NCBI GenBank assembly: GCA_903826635.1
Contig: CAIKFI010000003.1
Location: 1 to 39,759, forward strand
From: an uncultured Spartobacteria bacterium
GTDB taxonomy: Bacteria; Verrucomicrobiota; Verrucomicrobiia; Chthoniobacterales; UBA6821
Length of the DNA stretch: 39,759 nt
Direction of reading: 5' to 3'
A program made the translations under genes and the position numbers. Under the pieces are notes generated by a model. The model did no database searches. It was not told the DNA's origin and saw only the letters and a list, made by a program, of their open reading frames with translations. This document shows, one piece after another, positions 22,820 through 31,608 of the stretch; the first letter of the stretch is position 1, and the number at the start of each line of letters is the position of its first letter.

Positions 22820-24391
22820 TTAACGGCGGGGAGCCCGCCCCTTGCGTGGCGCGGCGGTTTTTTTCCCCCCAAGTCGCTTCTGCGGTTTGTGGGATGGGGC
22901 TCGACGGCGGGGCGTTGGTTTTGCAACCGGTCGTCTAGGGGCTTTTTTAACGATCTCCTCTTCCACAGCAATGGAATCCCTCCCGATATTGACAAGGATT
23001 GCGGCATCATTGGCCGAACGACTTTCCTTCTTTCGATCCTGGACTTCACGACTCTCGCGTCCCTTCATGCGCAAGCGGATCGGCAATCCCGGGTAGGGCC
23101 AGCGTTCACGGAATTGGTTGAAGAGATACTCGCGGTAGGCGTCGGGAATGAGATCCGGGTCGTTGACGAAGAGCAGGAACTCGGGCGGGTGAAAAGGCCT
23201 GACGCGCTCGGACACAACTTGTGTGGCGTAAAGGAGCTTGAAACGCTTACCCGCTTTGTTCGGAGGGGGATGTTGCTCGAAGACATCCTTGAAGAAACGG
23301 TTGAGTTCTCCCGTGGCAATCCGGGTTTGACTCTCCTGACGCACGCTTTGCAGTGCCGTAAAAATACGACTGAACCCTTGTCCCGTTTTGGCAGAGATAC
23401 AAACCACGGGGGCATAGTCGAGAAAGAAGAGGTTTTTGCGAATCACATCGGCCTGCTCCCCTTGGGAGGCACGTCCCCCATCCTCCTTGCGTACAAGATC
23501 CCATTTATTCAGCAGGATAATGCAGGCTTTCTGGGACTCCTGAAGCATTCCCGCAATTCTTTTGTCCTGACTTGTGACACCGCTCTCCGCATCGATCACG
23601 AGAAGACCGGCATCCGCGCGACGGATGGCCTCCTCCGAGCGCATAGCGCTGAAAATCTCAACGGATGTATCGGGACGAGATCGGTGACGCAGCCCCGCCG
23701 TATCGACCAGCACATAGTGCTCGCCAGCGAGTTCGCATTTCACGTCAAGCGCATCACGCGTGGTTCCGGAAATATCACTGACAATGCTACGCTCCTCTCC
23801 CAGCAAACGATTCAGGAGGGAGGACTTCCCGACATTCGGTCGCCCCACGATGGCCAGCCTGGGAGCCGATAGTTCCTCGGAAACCTCACTTCCATCGTTG
23901 CCACCCAGCATCTCTCCAATCCTGGAGAGAAGGTCAAGCGTTCCTCGACCATGGGCCGCGCTCACGGTCATCACCTCGGGCAAGCCAAGCTCGAAGAAAT
24001 CGGCTACCATGGACTCGTGCATCTCCTGGTCGATCTTATTGATGATCAAAATCAACGGACGGCCTCCCGTCCGGAGCATGTGAGCAAGCTCACGGTCAAG
24101 GGGAGTGAGGCCCGCACGTCCATCAACCACGAAGAGAAGAAGGTCTGCACTGGCAATGGCAGCCTGGGCGGCCACATGGGTTGCTTCGGCAAAGTCAGGA
24201 TCAGGAGCATCCCCGATTCCTCCGGTATCGATGATCTCGAAGGGAATCTGACCTGTCTTGCAAATCCCTGCCAATCGATCACGGGTCACCCCCGGTTGGT
24301 CATGGACAATCGCAACCCTCCGACCCATGAGCCTGTTAAAGAGGGAGGACTTACCCACATTGGGGCGACCGACAATGGCGACGCGTCTCAT
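22820..24391 (-). CDS. der: Ribosome-associated GTPase Der (EngA)
   Basis: A 523-residue protein with two tandem G domains: GRPNVGKSSLFN, DTGGIGD and NKID in the first, GRPNVGKSSLLN, DTAGLRHRS and NKWDLV in the second, followed by a KH-like domain (FPEFLLFVNDPDLIPDAYREYL region). It assembles the 50S subunit. An unusually long basic tail of about 60 residues (RRPVAKPTPRRRAPSHKPQK onward, rich in Lys/Arg/Pro) extends past the KH domain and may bind rRNA. It starts 5 bp after pgsA. Confidence 0.95.
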   Translation of the reverse strand: MRRVAIVGRPNVGKSSLFNRLMGRRVAIVHDQPGVTRDRLAGICKTGQIPFEIIDTGGIGDAPDPDFAEATHVAAQAAIASADLLLFVVDGRAGLTPLDRELAHMLRTGGRPLILIINKIDQEMHESMVADFFELGLPEVMTVSAAHGRGTLDLLSRIGEMLGGNDGSEVSEELSAPRLAIVGRPNVGKSSLLNRLLGEERSIVSDISGTTRDALDVKCELAGEHYVLVDTAGLRHRSRPDTSVEIFSAMRSEEAIRRADAGLLVIDAESGVTSQDKRIAGMLQESQKACIILLNKWDLVRKEDGGRASQGEQADVIRKNLFFLDYAPVVCISAKTGQGFSRIFTALQSVRQESQTRIATGELNRFFKDVFEQHPPPNKAGKRFKLLYATQVVSERVRPFHPPEFLLFVNDPDLIPDAYREYLFNQFRERWPYPGLPIRLRMKGRESREVQDRKKESRSANDAAILVNIGRDSIAVEEEIVKKAPRRPVAKPTPRRRAPSHKPQKRLGGKKTAAPRKGRAPRR

Positions 24392-24396
24392 GGAAA

Positions 24397-25014
24397 TTAT
24401 TGAATTTTACCCGATCGACCCGACCGAGGATCTGATCCTGTCACGGGAACGGTATGACCGCCATCCTTGAGTTGACGGATTCCGGCGGAGACGTAACCGA
24501 TTCCACTCAAAAGCGTCACCACACCGGAAACCCAGACAACAGGATCACAATGACTCCACTGGAGCATCACGACGGCAACCGTTAGCATCTGCAAAAAGGT
24601 GGACGCCTTGCCGAGGAGGGAGGGATGCACCTCAAGATGATCGTTCAGCAAACGAAGCACGCCGCAGCCGCCTAAAATGATGACATCGCGGGAAATCACC
24701 AGCACGGGATACCAGACAGGAAGTTCATAAGGCCATTTGGTGATACTCAGCGTGATGATGGCAGTCAGCATTAGTCCTTTGTCAGCCAAAGGATCAAGGA
24801 CGGCTCCGAGCCGTGATTTCAGATGAAAGCGTCGTGCCAGCCAACCATCAACACCGTCACTCAGGGAGGCGATCAGAAAAACACCGATGGTGGCCATTCT
24901 GAGGGATTCGTTTGGGTGTCCGGTCACGGCCGTCTTGCCATAATAGATTGCAAGCACGACAAAGACCGGAATCAAGAGGATCCTGGCGATGGTGATCTGG
25001 TTGGGAAGGGTCAT
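24397..25014 (-). CDS. pgsA: CDP-diacylglycerol-glycerol-3-phosphate 3-phosphatidyltransferase
   Basis: A 205-residue CDP-alcohol phosphatidyltransferase. The active-site motif DGVDGWLARRF..GAVLDPLADK (about residues 53-79) has the spacing D-G-x2-D-G-x2-A-R-x8-G-x3-D-x3-D. It starts MTLPNQITIARILLIP, as PgsA proteins do. About six membrane helices. It makes phosphatidylglycerol phosphate, so it supplies the likely lipid substrate of the DUF2156 protein encoded elsewhere in the window. A polar C-terminal tail is specific to this protein. It is divergent from the prenyl synthase gene (gap 90 bp) and leads into der. Confidence 0.92.
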   Translation of the reverse strand: MTLPNQITIARILLIPVFVVLAIYYGKTAVTGHPNESLRMATIGVFLIASLSDGVDGWLARRFHLKSRLGAVLDPLADKGLMLTAIITLSITKWPYELPVWYPVLVISRDVIILGGCGVLRLLNDHLEVHPSLLGKASTFLQMLTVAVVMLQWSHCDPVVWVSGVVTLLSGIGYVSAGIRQLKDGGHTVPVTGSDPRSGRSGKIQ

Positions 25015-25104
25015 CAGGTTTCAACCATCAGCAGGGAACCGACTTCTGTAAAGCTCGGGCAAGCATTGCCTGCCGAGGCAACAAGAGCTAGGAATGCCGG
25101 GTCC

Positions 25105-25959
25105 ATGGATCTCCCTTTAGAAAATAGACTGCCCGAAAAGATCGCCTCTCACGGCAAGACTTGGGGATCAACGATGGCCTGGGCTCTTCTGATGGTTCCA
25201 AGAGATCGGCGGAAAGATGCCTTTCTTTTTCATGATTTCTGCAGATACGTGGATGATATCGCCGATAACGTTGTGTTGGAAAACACACGCAAACAGCAAC
25301 TTCTCGACCTTTGGCTTCGGGCTCTTGAGATGCCCGACCCCGGAGATCTACCCGAAGACTTACAACAGATGGTGGAGCGAAGGGATCTCGATCGAAATCT
25401 TTTGAATGAAATCATCCTGGGCGTCCGGATGGATACCGAGCGCAACCGCTATCCTTTTTTTGACGATCTCAAGGCCTATTGCCGAAGGGTCGCCTCCGTG
25501 GTGGGAATCCTCAGCGCCTCCATCTTCGGGGCACGTGGCGAGGACGTTTATCTCTACGCCGATTCGCTTGGAATTGCACTGCAGCTCACCAATATACTCC
25601 GAGATGTCAAAGAGGATGCCGCCATGGGCCGCATCTATCTGCCGCTGGAGGATCTAGAACGCTTTGGAGTCCGTGAGTCAGATATTCTCGAGTCCCGCCA
25701 CACACCCCAAACGACCCACTTGCTTAACCATCAGGCAGAACGGGCCGACTCGTATTTCGCCAAGGCCGAAATCGCATGGTCAGAAATGTCCGCGAACCAG
25801 CGACGCCTGATGCGTCCGGCGCGACTGATGAGCGCCGTCTATCGTGATCTCCTGCTTCAGATGAACCGTGATCGGTATGATGTTTTTGAGAAACGGTATC
25901 GGGTGGCAGCTTTCAGAAAATTCGCACTCCTGTTACGGGTCATGACTGCTAGAAAATGA
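25105..25959 (+). CDS. Squalene/phytoene synthase family protein (HpnD/CrtB-like)
   Basis: A 284-residue trans-isoprenyl diphosphate synthase starting at the ATG 25105; the ORF-track start at 24823 is a run through the promoter region and over the pgsA 5' end. The two metal-binding motifs are RYVDDIAD (first DxxxD) and NILRDVKEDAAMGRIYLP (second DxxED). The sequence FCRYVDDIADN and GRIYLPLEDLERFGV fit the HpnC/HpnD and CrtB group, which joins two farnesyl or geranylgeranyl diphosphates head to head. Squalene/hopanoid versus carotenoid use cannot be decided, since no partner gene is nearby. Confidence 0.85.
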   Translation: MDLPLENRLPEKIASHGKTWGSTMAWALLMVPRDRRKDAFLFHDFCRYVDDIADNVVLENTRKQQLLDLWLRALEMPDPGDLPEDLQQMVERRDLDRNLLNEIILGVRMDTERNRYPFFDDLKAYCRRVASVVGILSASIFGARGEDVYLYADSLGIALQLTNILRDVKEDAAMGRIYLPLEDLERFGVRESDILESRHTPQTTHLLNHQAERADSYFAKAEIAWSEMSANQRRLMRPARLMSAVYRDLLLQMNRDRYDVFEKRYRVAAFRKFALLLRVMTARK

Positions 25960-26099
25960 TGTTGCAGGTTGGAAGCTGGAGAGGAGGAGGAAGGAATGAC
26001 CAAAAGGTCTCGCATGGAGTCGCAAAACGCTCAGGGGGGATTTTCTCTATGCTCCAATCCCTGTTCTCACCTTCATCCCGGTGATTTGCTTCCCACAAC

Positions 26100-27560
26100 C
26101 TATCCCCGAAACACATCCGCCCACGCCTTTACCGAGGGATCCATCTTTACTAACTCAGGCCAACCACGGGTGTAACCCTCGCCGGGGATTTTTTTTGTGG
26201 CGTCAAAGCCCATGTGACCGCCCATGTTTGGAACAGTTGGGGCATGGTCGAGGCTATCCAACGGATTCTTGGTGAGAATGCTATCGCGCTGGGGGTCAGT
26301 ATTAGCCATCCAGCGGAAAAGAACCTCGGAGGAGTTCTGCACGTCGCAATCATGGTCGACCACGACAATATACTTTGCGAACATCATCTGTCCCATTCCC
26401 CAGAGACCATGCATGACCTTGAAGGCCTGCCACGGATACTGCTTTTTGATCGAAACAAAGACCAGGTTGTGGAATGTGCCCTCCGCCGGAAGAGCCATGT
26501 CCACGATCTCGGGAAAGTTCATCTTGAAAATCGGCAGGAATATCCGGACGCTCGCCTCCCCCATGTAGAAGTCCTCCATCGGGGGGATACCCACGATCGT
26601 GCAGGGATAGATCGCCTCCTTGCGATGCGTGATCGCCGTGACATGGAAGACCGGATACTCATCAATCGGCGTGTAGAAGCCGGTGTGGTCGCCGAAAGGC
26701 CCTTCTGCCCTAGTTTCGCCAGGCTGGACATATCCCTCGATCACGAAATCACTCTCAGCCGGAACCTCCAGCGGTTGAGTCACGCACTTGACCAGATCGA
26801 CCGACTTCTTGCGTGCGAATCCGGCGAAGAGAATCTCGTCGATTCCGTCCGGCAGTGGAGCCGTTGCCGCCAGAGTGAATGCGGGATCGCCACCGAGGCA
26901 GATGGCGACGGGCATCTTCTCACCTCGCTCATAGTAGCGCTTGCCGTGGCGGGCTCCGACCTTATGAACCTGCCAGTGCATCCCGGTGGTCTTGCCGTCG
27001 TAGATTTGGATGCGGTACATGCCGACATTCCTCTCTCCGGTGTCGGGATCCTTGGTGTATACGGTTGGAAGCGTTATGAAACGGCCGCCATCTTGAGGCC
27101 AGCACTTCAGAATCGGCAGTTGATCCAAGGAAAAAGGCTCCCCCTCCCCCATCCGATTCACGACTTCCTGACAGGCCGCGCTCTTTACGGAGCGAGGGCG
27201 GGCATGAATTAGATCGATCCCGTTGCGCAGGAGCTTCAAGGCATCCTTGAAGCTCTTGGGAGGCTTCGCTTTCATCAGAAACTCAAGCTGGGAAGCCAAT
27301 TCATCAACGGATTCAAGTCCGAGGGCCATGGCCATGCGGCGCTTCGATCCCAAGGCATTGATCGCCACGGGAAATGCGGAGACCCTGCCATTGATCGTCG
27401 GTTTTTCGAAGAGCAAAGCCTTCCCTCCCCCCGGCGACTTCATCTCGCGGTCGGCAAGCTCGGTGATCTGGAGTTCGGTGGCAACGGGTTCGCTGACTCG
27501 CCGAAGTTCTCCTGCCTCTTCGAGGGCCTTCAGAAAGGCAGCATAGGATGAATAAGCCAT
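26100..27560 (-). CDS. ubiD: UbiD-family prenylated-FMN decarboxylase
   Basis: A 486-residue UbiD-type decarboxylase of normal length from the ATG at 27560 (the ORF-track start adds five residues from a TTG). Motifs: IQIYDGKTTGMHWQVHKVGARH for prFMN binding, FVIEGYVQPGETRAEGPFGDHTGFY with the catalytic Glu region, YPCTIVGIPPMEDFYMGEA and HDCDVQNSSEVLFRW. It decarboxylates 4-hydroxy-polyprenylbenzoate or a futalosine-pathway intermediate with prenylated FMN made by UbiX; quinone type cannot be told. Single gene, with a short leader before a divergent tRNA-Asp. Confidence 0.9.
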   Translation of the reverse strand: MAYSSYAAFLKALEEAGELRRVSEPVATELQITELADREMKSPGGGKALLFEKPTINGRVSAFPVAINALGSKRRMAMALGLESVDELASQLEFLMKAKPPKSFKDALKLLRNGIDLIHARPRSVKSAACQEVVNRMGEGEPFSLDQLPILKCWPQDGGRFITLPTVYTKDPDTGERNVGMYRIQIYDGKTTGMHWQVHKVGARHGKRYYERGEKMPVAICLGGDPAFTLAATAPLPDGIDEILFAGFARKKSVDLVKCVTQPLEVPAESDFVIEGYVQPGETRAEGPFGDHTGFYTPIDEYPVFHVTAITHRKEAIYPCTIVGIPPMEDFYMGEASVRIFLPIFKMNFPEIVDMALPAEGTFHNLVFVSIKKQYPWQAFKVMHGLWGMGQMMFAKYIVVVDHDCDVQNSSEVLFRWMANTDPQRDSILTKNPLDSLDHAPTVPNMGGHMGFDATKKIPGEGYTRGWPELVKMDPSVKAWADVFRG

Positions 27561-27646
27561 GGTGTTGTGATTCAAGAATGACCGGCAATCTAAGGAAAGT
27601 CACAAAAAAGATTGATCATCGCTCAATTGCATAGAAGATTACTCAC

Positions 27647-27664
27647 CCTCGGAGTTCTCCGAGG
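27647..27664 (+). repeat. Perfect palindromic hairpin just upstream of tRNA-Asp
   Basis: CCTCGGAG and CTCCGAGG are exact reverse complements around TT (effectively a 7-bp stem with a GTTC loop). It ends 7 nt before the mature tRNA, like the hairpin before tRNA-Thr. Confidence 0.5.
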
Positions 27665-27671
27665 CATCCTT

Positions 27672-27745
27672 GGAGTTGTAGCTCAATTGGTCAGAGCACC
27701 GCCCTGTCACGGCGGGGGTTGCGGGTTCGAGCCCCGTCAACTCCG
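27672..27745 (+). tRNA. tRNA-Asp (anticodon GTC)
   Basis: Acceptor GGAGTTG pairs with CAACTCC, D arm GCTCAATTGGTCAGAGC, anticodon stem CCGCC/GGCGG around CTGTCAC (GTC), T loop GGTTCGAGCCC, discriminator G. CCA is not encoded. A run of six T (27752-27757) soon after could help end transcription and overlaps the end of the convergent methyltransferase gene. Confidence 0.97.
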
Positions 27746-27755
27746 GTGGGATTTT

Positions 27756-28487
27756 TTAAGAATTGTGAAATGCCATCAAGGCATAGAAATCCGTAGGGTC
27801 CGTGAAGAGCACGTCTGCCAGTTTCAAGCCCGCACCGACAGCCATCCCGTTAAGGGACGTGATCTCTTCCGGGAAGTCTGAGGTCGTCACGTGTTCCACC
27901 GCTTCGGAAACTTCGTCCATCGTGAGGGCGTTCCATGAACTCCGTGTATGATCGACCCACCTTCTCATGTAGGATTCCCGCGATTCACCGGGCATCAGGA
28001 CGGGATCAAAAATTAGCAACACCCCTTCCGGATTCAGCTTGCGGCGCAATTCCCCGAAAAAGAATTCCTTCTCTCTCCGTTGAAGATGATGGAGGGAGAG
28101 TCCGATATATATGATGTCATACCTACCGGGAAGACGTCCGAGCCCCGTCATGAAATCGCCCGTGATCAGACTGCATGGCACCCCTAGCAATGAGGTCTTC
28201 TGATGCGCAAGGTCAAGTGCCACAGGGGAAAGATCTATCCCGGTGTAGGATTGAAGAGACCTGCCCCTTAAGATCCCCGAACTGAAGTCGGCGTCGCCAC
28301 AACCAAGATCCAAAAAGGAAAAGGGGCGCCCTAGGTCATCCAACCATCGGGAGAGAGCCTCTCGAACCGAGCGATGGTAGAGGTAATCATTGTCGACGAT
28401 GCGGCGGTAGAGCGACCAACCGTTGAAAAAGTCGCGGACGGAAGAGGCATCGCGATCGCTTATGATTAATGTCCCCGGATTCTCCAT
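27756..28487 (-). CDS. Class I SAM-dependent methyltransferase
   Basis: A 243-residue methyltransferase with SAM motif [17 protein letters not shown] (about 58-73), the Asp of motif II in YTGIDLSP, and [32 protein letters not shown] for motifs IV-VI. The LGCGDAD and the HHL stretch resemble Methyltransf_11/25-type enzymes acting on small molecules or lipids; the substrate is unknown. It ends next to tRNA-Asp and begins 24 bp after the OprB-like gene ends, so it may be read with that gene. Confidence 0.8.
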   Translation of the reverse strand: MENPGTLIISDRDASSVRDFFNGWSLYRRIVDNDYLYHRSVREALSRWLDDLGRPFSFLDLGCGDADFSSGILRGRSLQSYTGIDLSPVALDLAHQKTSLLGVPCSLITGDFMTGLGRLPGRYDIIYIGLSLHHLQRREKEFFFGELRRKLNPEGVLLIFDPVLMPGESRESYMRRWVDHTRSSWNALTMDEVSEAVEHVTTSDFPEEITSLNGMAVGAGLKLADVLFTDPTDFYALMAFHNS

Positions 28488-28511
28488 CTGCCAAGAATAG
28501 CCACCATCTTT

Positions 28512-29888
28512 CTAGAAATCCACCACCGCGCGAAGACCAACAACAAGAGCGTTCCCATCCTGTTGGCTTCCTCCCGGATGCAGGATATACTGAAGATCGG
28601 GTTGCAGGGCGATTGCCGGGGCGACACGGATGGAGTAGGTCAACTCCGCAACAGCCTCAAAAGAGGCACCGGGAATACCACCATCCGTCATTTTGTTCTT
28701 CAGATAACTGCTTACGTCTGCGTAACCAAAAGAGACCCCGAGCTTGTCGGCTTCGCGGGAAGGAATCAGCCCCGTGTAAACAAAACCCACATCAGCATAG
28801 AAGGAGCTCACGCAGACCTGCTGGGGATCAAATCCCATCTGAACAAAGGAGGAAAGCCCCTTTGTTGATGCGGAATTCCCCGGCGGTTGTGCATCTTTTC
28901 CAGAAGAGCCAGAATTCTTTCCGGATCCCGCATCGGTCGCTTTTATAGAAGGCACATAAATCTGCTGGTCAAGGATACCATAGAATCCACTGCTGTAGGC
29001 AACGGCAGTTGGTGATCCGTAGGAAAAGGTCTCTTCCCCCCGGGGCCCCTCCCCCGTCTGGAACCAGCAGCCGAATTTTGCCGTGCCCGGAAGCCCCTTG
29101 GATCCGGGGTCCTTGTTCCAAATTACCGCAGCCTCATTGATATTAAGCAGTCCGCCAGACTTTCCAAAGTTCCAGTTAAAGTTGTGAAGGTTGTTCTGCT
29201 GTTCAAAGGGATTGGCTTGAGTGAATGCCGTTCGCAAGGTCAACCAGGAATAGGGTTCAAAGGCGAAACGAAGGCCAGGAGTCGACATTGGAAAAGCAGG
29301 CCCTCCATTGGGCACGTTCAAAACGAAGATGGGAAGTAAACTGAATGCACTGTTCACGAAAAGGTTGCCCGTGTCGCACACCATGAACTCGGTATCCACT
29401 CCGATTAAACCACCACGGAGCGAAACTGCATTGTTAAGAAAATTCTGCTGAAACCAGAGCTCGGAACAGCGGAAAGCAGGGTATCCCCCGACACTACTCG
29501 CCGTTAGTGCATTATGGATATATTTTTGGGAAAGATCGTTTCCATAGAGCCAAATCCAGCTGTTCTTAAAGGAAGCCCCCTCCCACCCCACGGCCTTTTG
29601 CAGATCGATGGCAAGGCCAGCGTTCAACAGTCCGGAGTATGTGCCGCCTTGTGAGGCTCCACCAGTCGTGTTTCCGAGCATATCGGAAATCGACTGCAAG
29701 GTGAGAACGACTCCGTTGGTCTCAGCTTTTGGCCTGTATCCCAGAAACTCTCCCGCAAGGCGCTGTTGGTTTAACAGATTGTAGGGATCCGGGATGTTGA
29801 GCGGATCGGCACGAAGGAGCTGTTGTCCAGTTGCTAAAAGAAACAAGAGCAAAACAAGAGTGATGAGATGCCGGATCATGGCTTTCAT
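28512..29888 (-). CDS. OprB-family outer-membrane porin
   Basis: About 458 residues from ATG 29888 (29879 is also possible; the ORF-track extension to 29945 has no signal features). A signal peptide (MIRHLITLVLLLFLLATGQQ, cut near LRADP) precedes an OprB-like body: NLLNQQRLAGEF, LAIDLQKAVGWEGASFKNSWIW, TPGLRFAFEPYSWLTLRTAFTQ, PGTAKFGCWFQTGEG and a C-terminal strand ending in Phe (LRAVVDF). A Ser/Gly/Lys-rich insert (near SGKNSGSSGKDAQ) probably sits in a surface loop. OprB porins are sugar-selective in Pseudomonas; here the gene follows metal transporter genes by 89 bp, so ion uptake is possible. Confidence 0.82.
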   Translation of the reverse strand: MKAMIRHLITLVLLLFLLATGQQLLRADPLNIPDPYNLLNQQRLAGEFLGYRPKAETNGVVLTLQSISDMLGNTTGGASQGGTYSGLLNAGLAIDLQKAVGWEGASFKNSWIWLYGNDLSQKYIHNALTASSVGGYPAFRCSELWFQQNFLNNAVSLRGGLIGVDTEFMVCDTGNLFVNSAFSLLPIFVLNVPNGGPAFPMSTPGLRFAFEPYSWLTLRTAFTQANPFEQQNNLHNFNWNFGKSGGLLNINEAAVIWNKDPGSKGLPGTAKFGCWFQTGEGPRGEETFSYGSPTAVAYSSGFYGILDQQIYVPSIKATDAGSGKNSGSSGKDAQPPGNSASTKGLSSFVQMGFDPQQVCVSSFYADVGFVYTGLIPSREADKLGVSFGYADVSSYLKNKMTDGGIPGASFEAVAELTYSIRVAPAIALQPDLQYILHPGGSQQDGNALVVGLRAVVDF

Positions 29889-29977
29889 GATGTTTAGAGA
29901 GATAAAGTCCTGGCTTTTAACTTTCCAAAAAAACCCCAAGAACAATTACTAAGCAGACTTCTGTTTTTCAACACCTA

Positions 29978-30802
29978 TCACCTCTCCAAGCGAAGAACAT
30001 ACCGACTTAGAGTTTCTCCAAAAAGATAGAGGACAAAAATCATTGCAGTAATCCAAAAACTTGGAGGCCAGTTGGAAACACAGGCAAGCAGGATCCCAAC
30101 CCATACGGAGCCAAGCCCGATGAGAATGGAGAAGAAGATCGAACCCCAGAAACCTCGGCAGAATCGAGCCGCGATTCCAGCGGGTCCGATCACCAGAGTG
30201 AAAACAAGCAGGATCCCGACGACTTGACTGGCGAGAGTCACGGCGATAGCAAGAATAACCATAAAGGCCGTCGAGAGGGCCGTCAGGGAGATCCCCCGAG
30301 ACTCGGCGAGATCAGGCTGAAGGCTGGCGAAGAGTAGCCGACGTGAGAAGATGGCCAGCGCGGCAAGACTCAGAATGGCAAGCACCATCGTGGCCACGAT
30401 CTGGGATTGGGAGACACCGAAAATATTCCCAAAAAGAATGGAGGACGCCTGTCCGACGAAGCCCTTGTAGAGGGCTAGAAAAAGAGTTCCGATACCAAGT
30501 GCAAAGGAGAGAACCATGCCAATGGCCAATTCACTGCGATGGAGTTTGTTCCCCGAAATTCCCATCATCGTGCCGGCCACACAGCTGATCACAAGCATTC
30601 CCTGAAGGGAGGAGAGCCCCAAGAGGGCCGCACCGGTTGCCCCGGTAAAACCGATATGAGCGAGTGCGTGGGCGGCAAATCCGACATTGCGAATGATCAC
30701 GAAATAGCCGACCACTGCACCGAGGATTGCAGCGATGGACCCTGCCAGCAGTGCGTTGCGGACAAAGTCGTAAGCCAGAATATCGTTCACCTTATCAAGC
30801 AT
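29978..30802 (-). CDS. Metal (Zn/Mn-type) ABC transporter, membrane permease
   Basis: A 274-residue ABC-3 family permease from the ATG at 30802, which overlaps the ATPase stop by 8 nt; the ORF-track start at 30862 lies inside the ATPase gene. It has about eight membrane helices, with the family segments GYFVIIRNVGFAAHALAHIGFTGAT near residue 40 and ASQVVGILLVFTLVIGPAGIAA. It pairs with the ATPase and the binding protein encoded upstream to import zinc or manganese across the inner membrane. Confidence 0.9.
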   Translation of the reverse strand: MLDKVNDILAYDFVRNALLAGSIAAILGAVVGYFVIIRNVGFAAHALAHIGFTGATGAALLGLSSLQGMLVISCVAGTMMGISGNKLHRSELAIGMVLSFALGIGTLFLALYKGFVGQASSILFGNIFGVSQSQIVATMVLAILSLAALAIFSRRLLFASLQPDLAESRGISLTALSTAFMVILAIAVTLASQVVGILLVFTLVIGPAGIAARFCRGFWGSIFFSILIGLGSVWVGILLACVSNWPPSFWITAMIFVLYLFGETLSRYVLRLER

Positions 30803-31586
30803 GGCAGGCGGTTTCGGTGACGTTGCTCTCGGAATTAACGATAAAAACACGGTTGGCGGCACGAATCACATCGACCTCCATACCGTAAAGAGCACTTAAA
30901 ACGGGGCCGGTGATCACCTCGTCGACAGCACCCAGCGATGCACCCCCTCCGGCCATATAGAGCACACGATCCATAACTCCGAGAAGAGGGTTGACATCGT
31001 GCGAGATGAAGAGGACCGTCGCGCCGGTCTCTTTCCGGATTTGCGCGATCCGCTCCACCAACAGCATTTGATTTTTCGGATCAAGTCCGGCCAAGGGCTC
31101 GTCCAAAACCAAAAGCCGGGGCTTTTCGATCAACGACTGTGCAAGCATGACCCGCCTCTTCTCACCGCCGGAAAGGAGAGAAAAGGGACGATCCGCATAG
31201 GAGGAGGCACCGGACAGTTCCAAAGCCCGGGAGACCTCTCCCGACGCCGAAGATGAGATCCATGGGATCCCCCAACGTTCGCCACGGAGCACAGCCGAGA
31301 CAAGCGATCTGGCACTCAGGCCGGTGCCATCAGGACAGCCGGGGTGCTGCGGCATGTAACCGAGGGCATGTTTTGTCTTACCGGGTGGTTTTCCGAAAAC
31401 AAGAAGCTCGCCACAACTGATCGGACAGAGTCCCAACAGCGCCCTCAGCAAAGTCGTCTTCCCGGCACCATTGGGTCCGAAAATCCCAATGAATTCCCCT
31501 TCCTGAATTTCCGCCGAGACCCCGTGCAGGATTTGCCGCCCCCCAAGACGAATCCCAAGATCACGGATTGAGAGTATGGAGTTCAT
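30795..31586 (-). CDS. Metal (Zn/Mn-type) ABC transporter, ATP-binding protein
   Basis: A 263-residue ABC ATPase: Walker A GPNGAGKTTLL, the Q-loop YMPQHPG, signature LLSGGEKRRVMLAQ, Walker B RLLVLDEPLAGLD and H-loop FISHDVN. Sequence context (permease of the ABC-3 family, TroA-type binding protein) makes it the energy subunit of a zinc/manganese importer. It starts 22 bp after the binding-protein gene. Confidence 0.92.
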   Translation of the reverse strand: MNSILSIRDLGIRLGGRQILHGVSAEIQEGEFIGIFGPNGAGKTTLLRALLGLCPISCGELLVFGKPPGKTKHALGYMPQHPGCPDGTGLSARSLVSAVLRGERWGIPWISSSASGEVSRALELSGASSYADRPFSLLSGGEKRRVMLAQSLIEKPRLLVLDEPLAGLDPKNQMLLVERIAQIRKETGATVLFISHDVNPLLGVMDRVLYMAGGGASLGAVDEVITGPVLSALYGMEVDVIRAANRVFIVNSESNVTETACHA

Positions 31587-31608
31587 CGGAGGCGGTAATT
31601 TTGAGGCA

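Noticed and set aside
22889-23872. 327-aa plus-strand ORF
   Set aside because: Shadow of Der on the opposite strand.
25969-26175. 68-aa plus-strand ORF after the prenyl synthase gene
   Set aside because: Low-complexity start, overlaps the ubiD 3' end, no recognisable feature; the 140-bp gap is treated as non-coding.
26214-27212. 332-aa plus-strand ORF
   Set aside because: Shadow of UbiD; no membrane, motif or start signal supports it.
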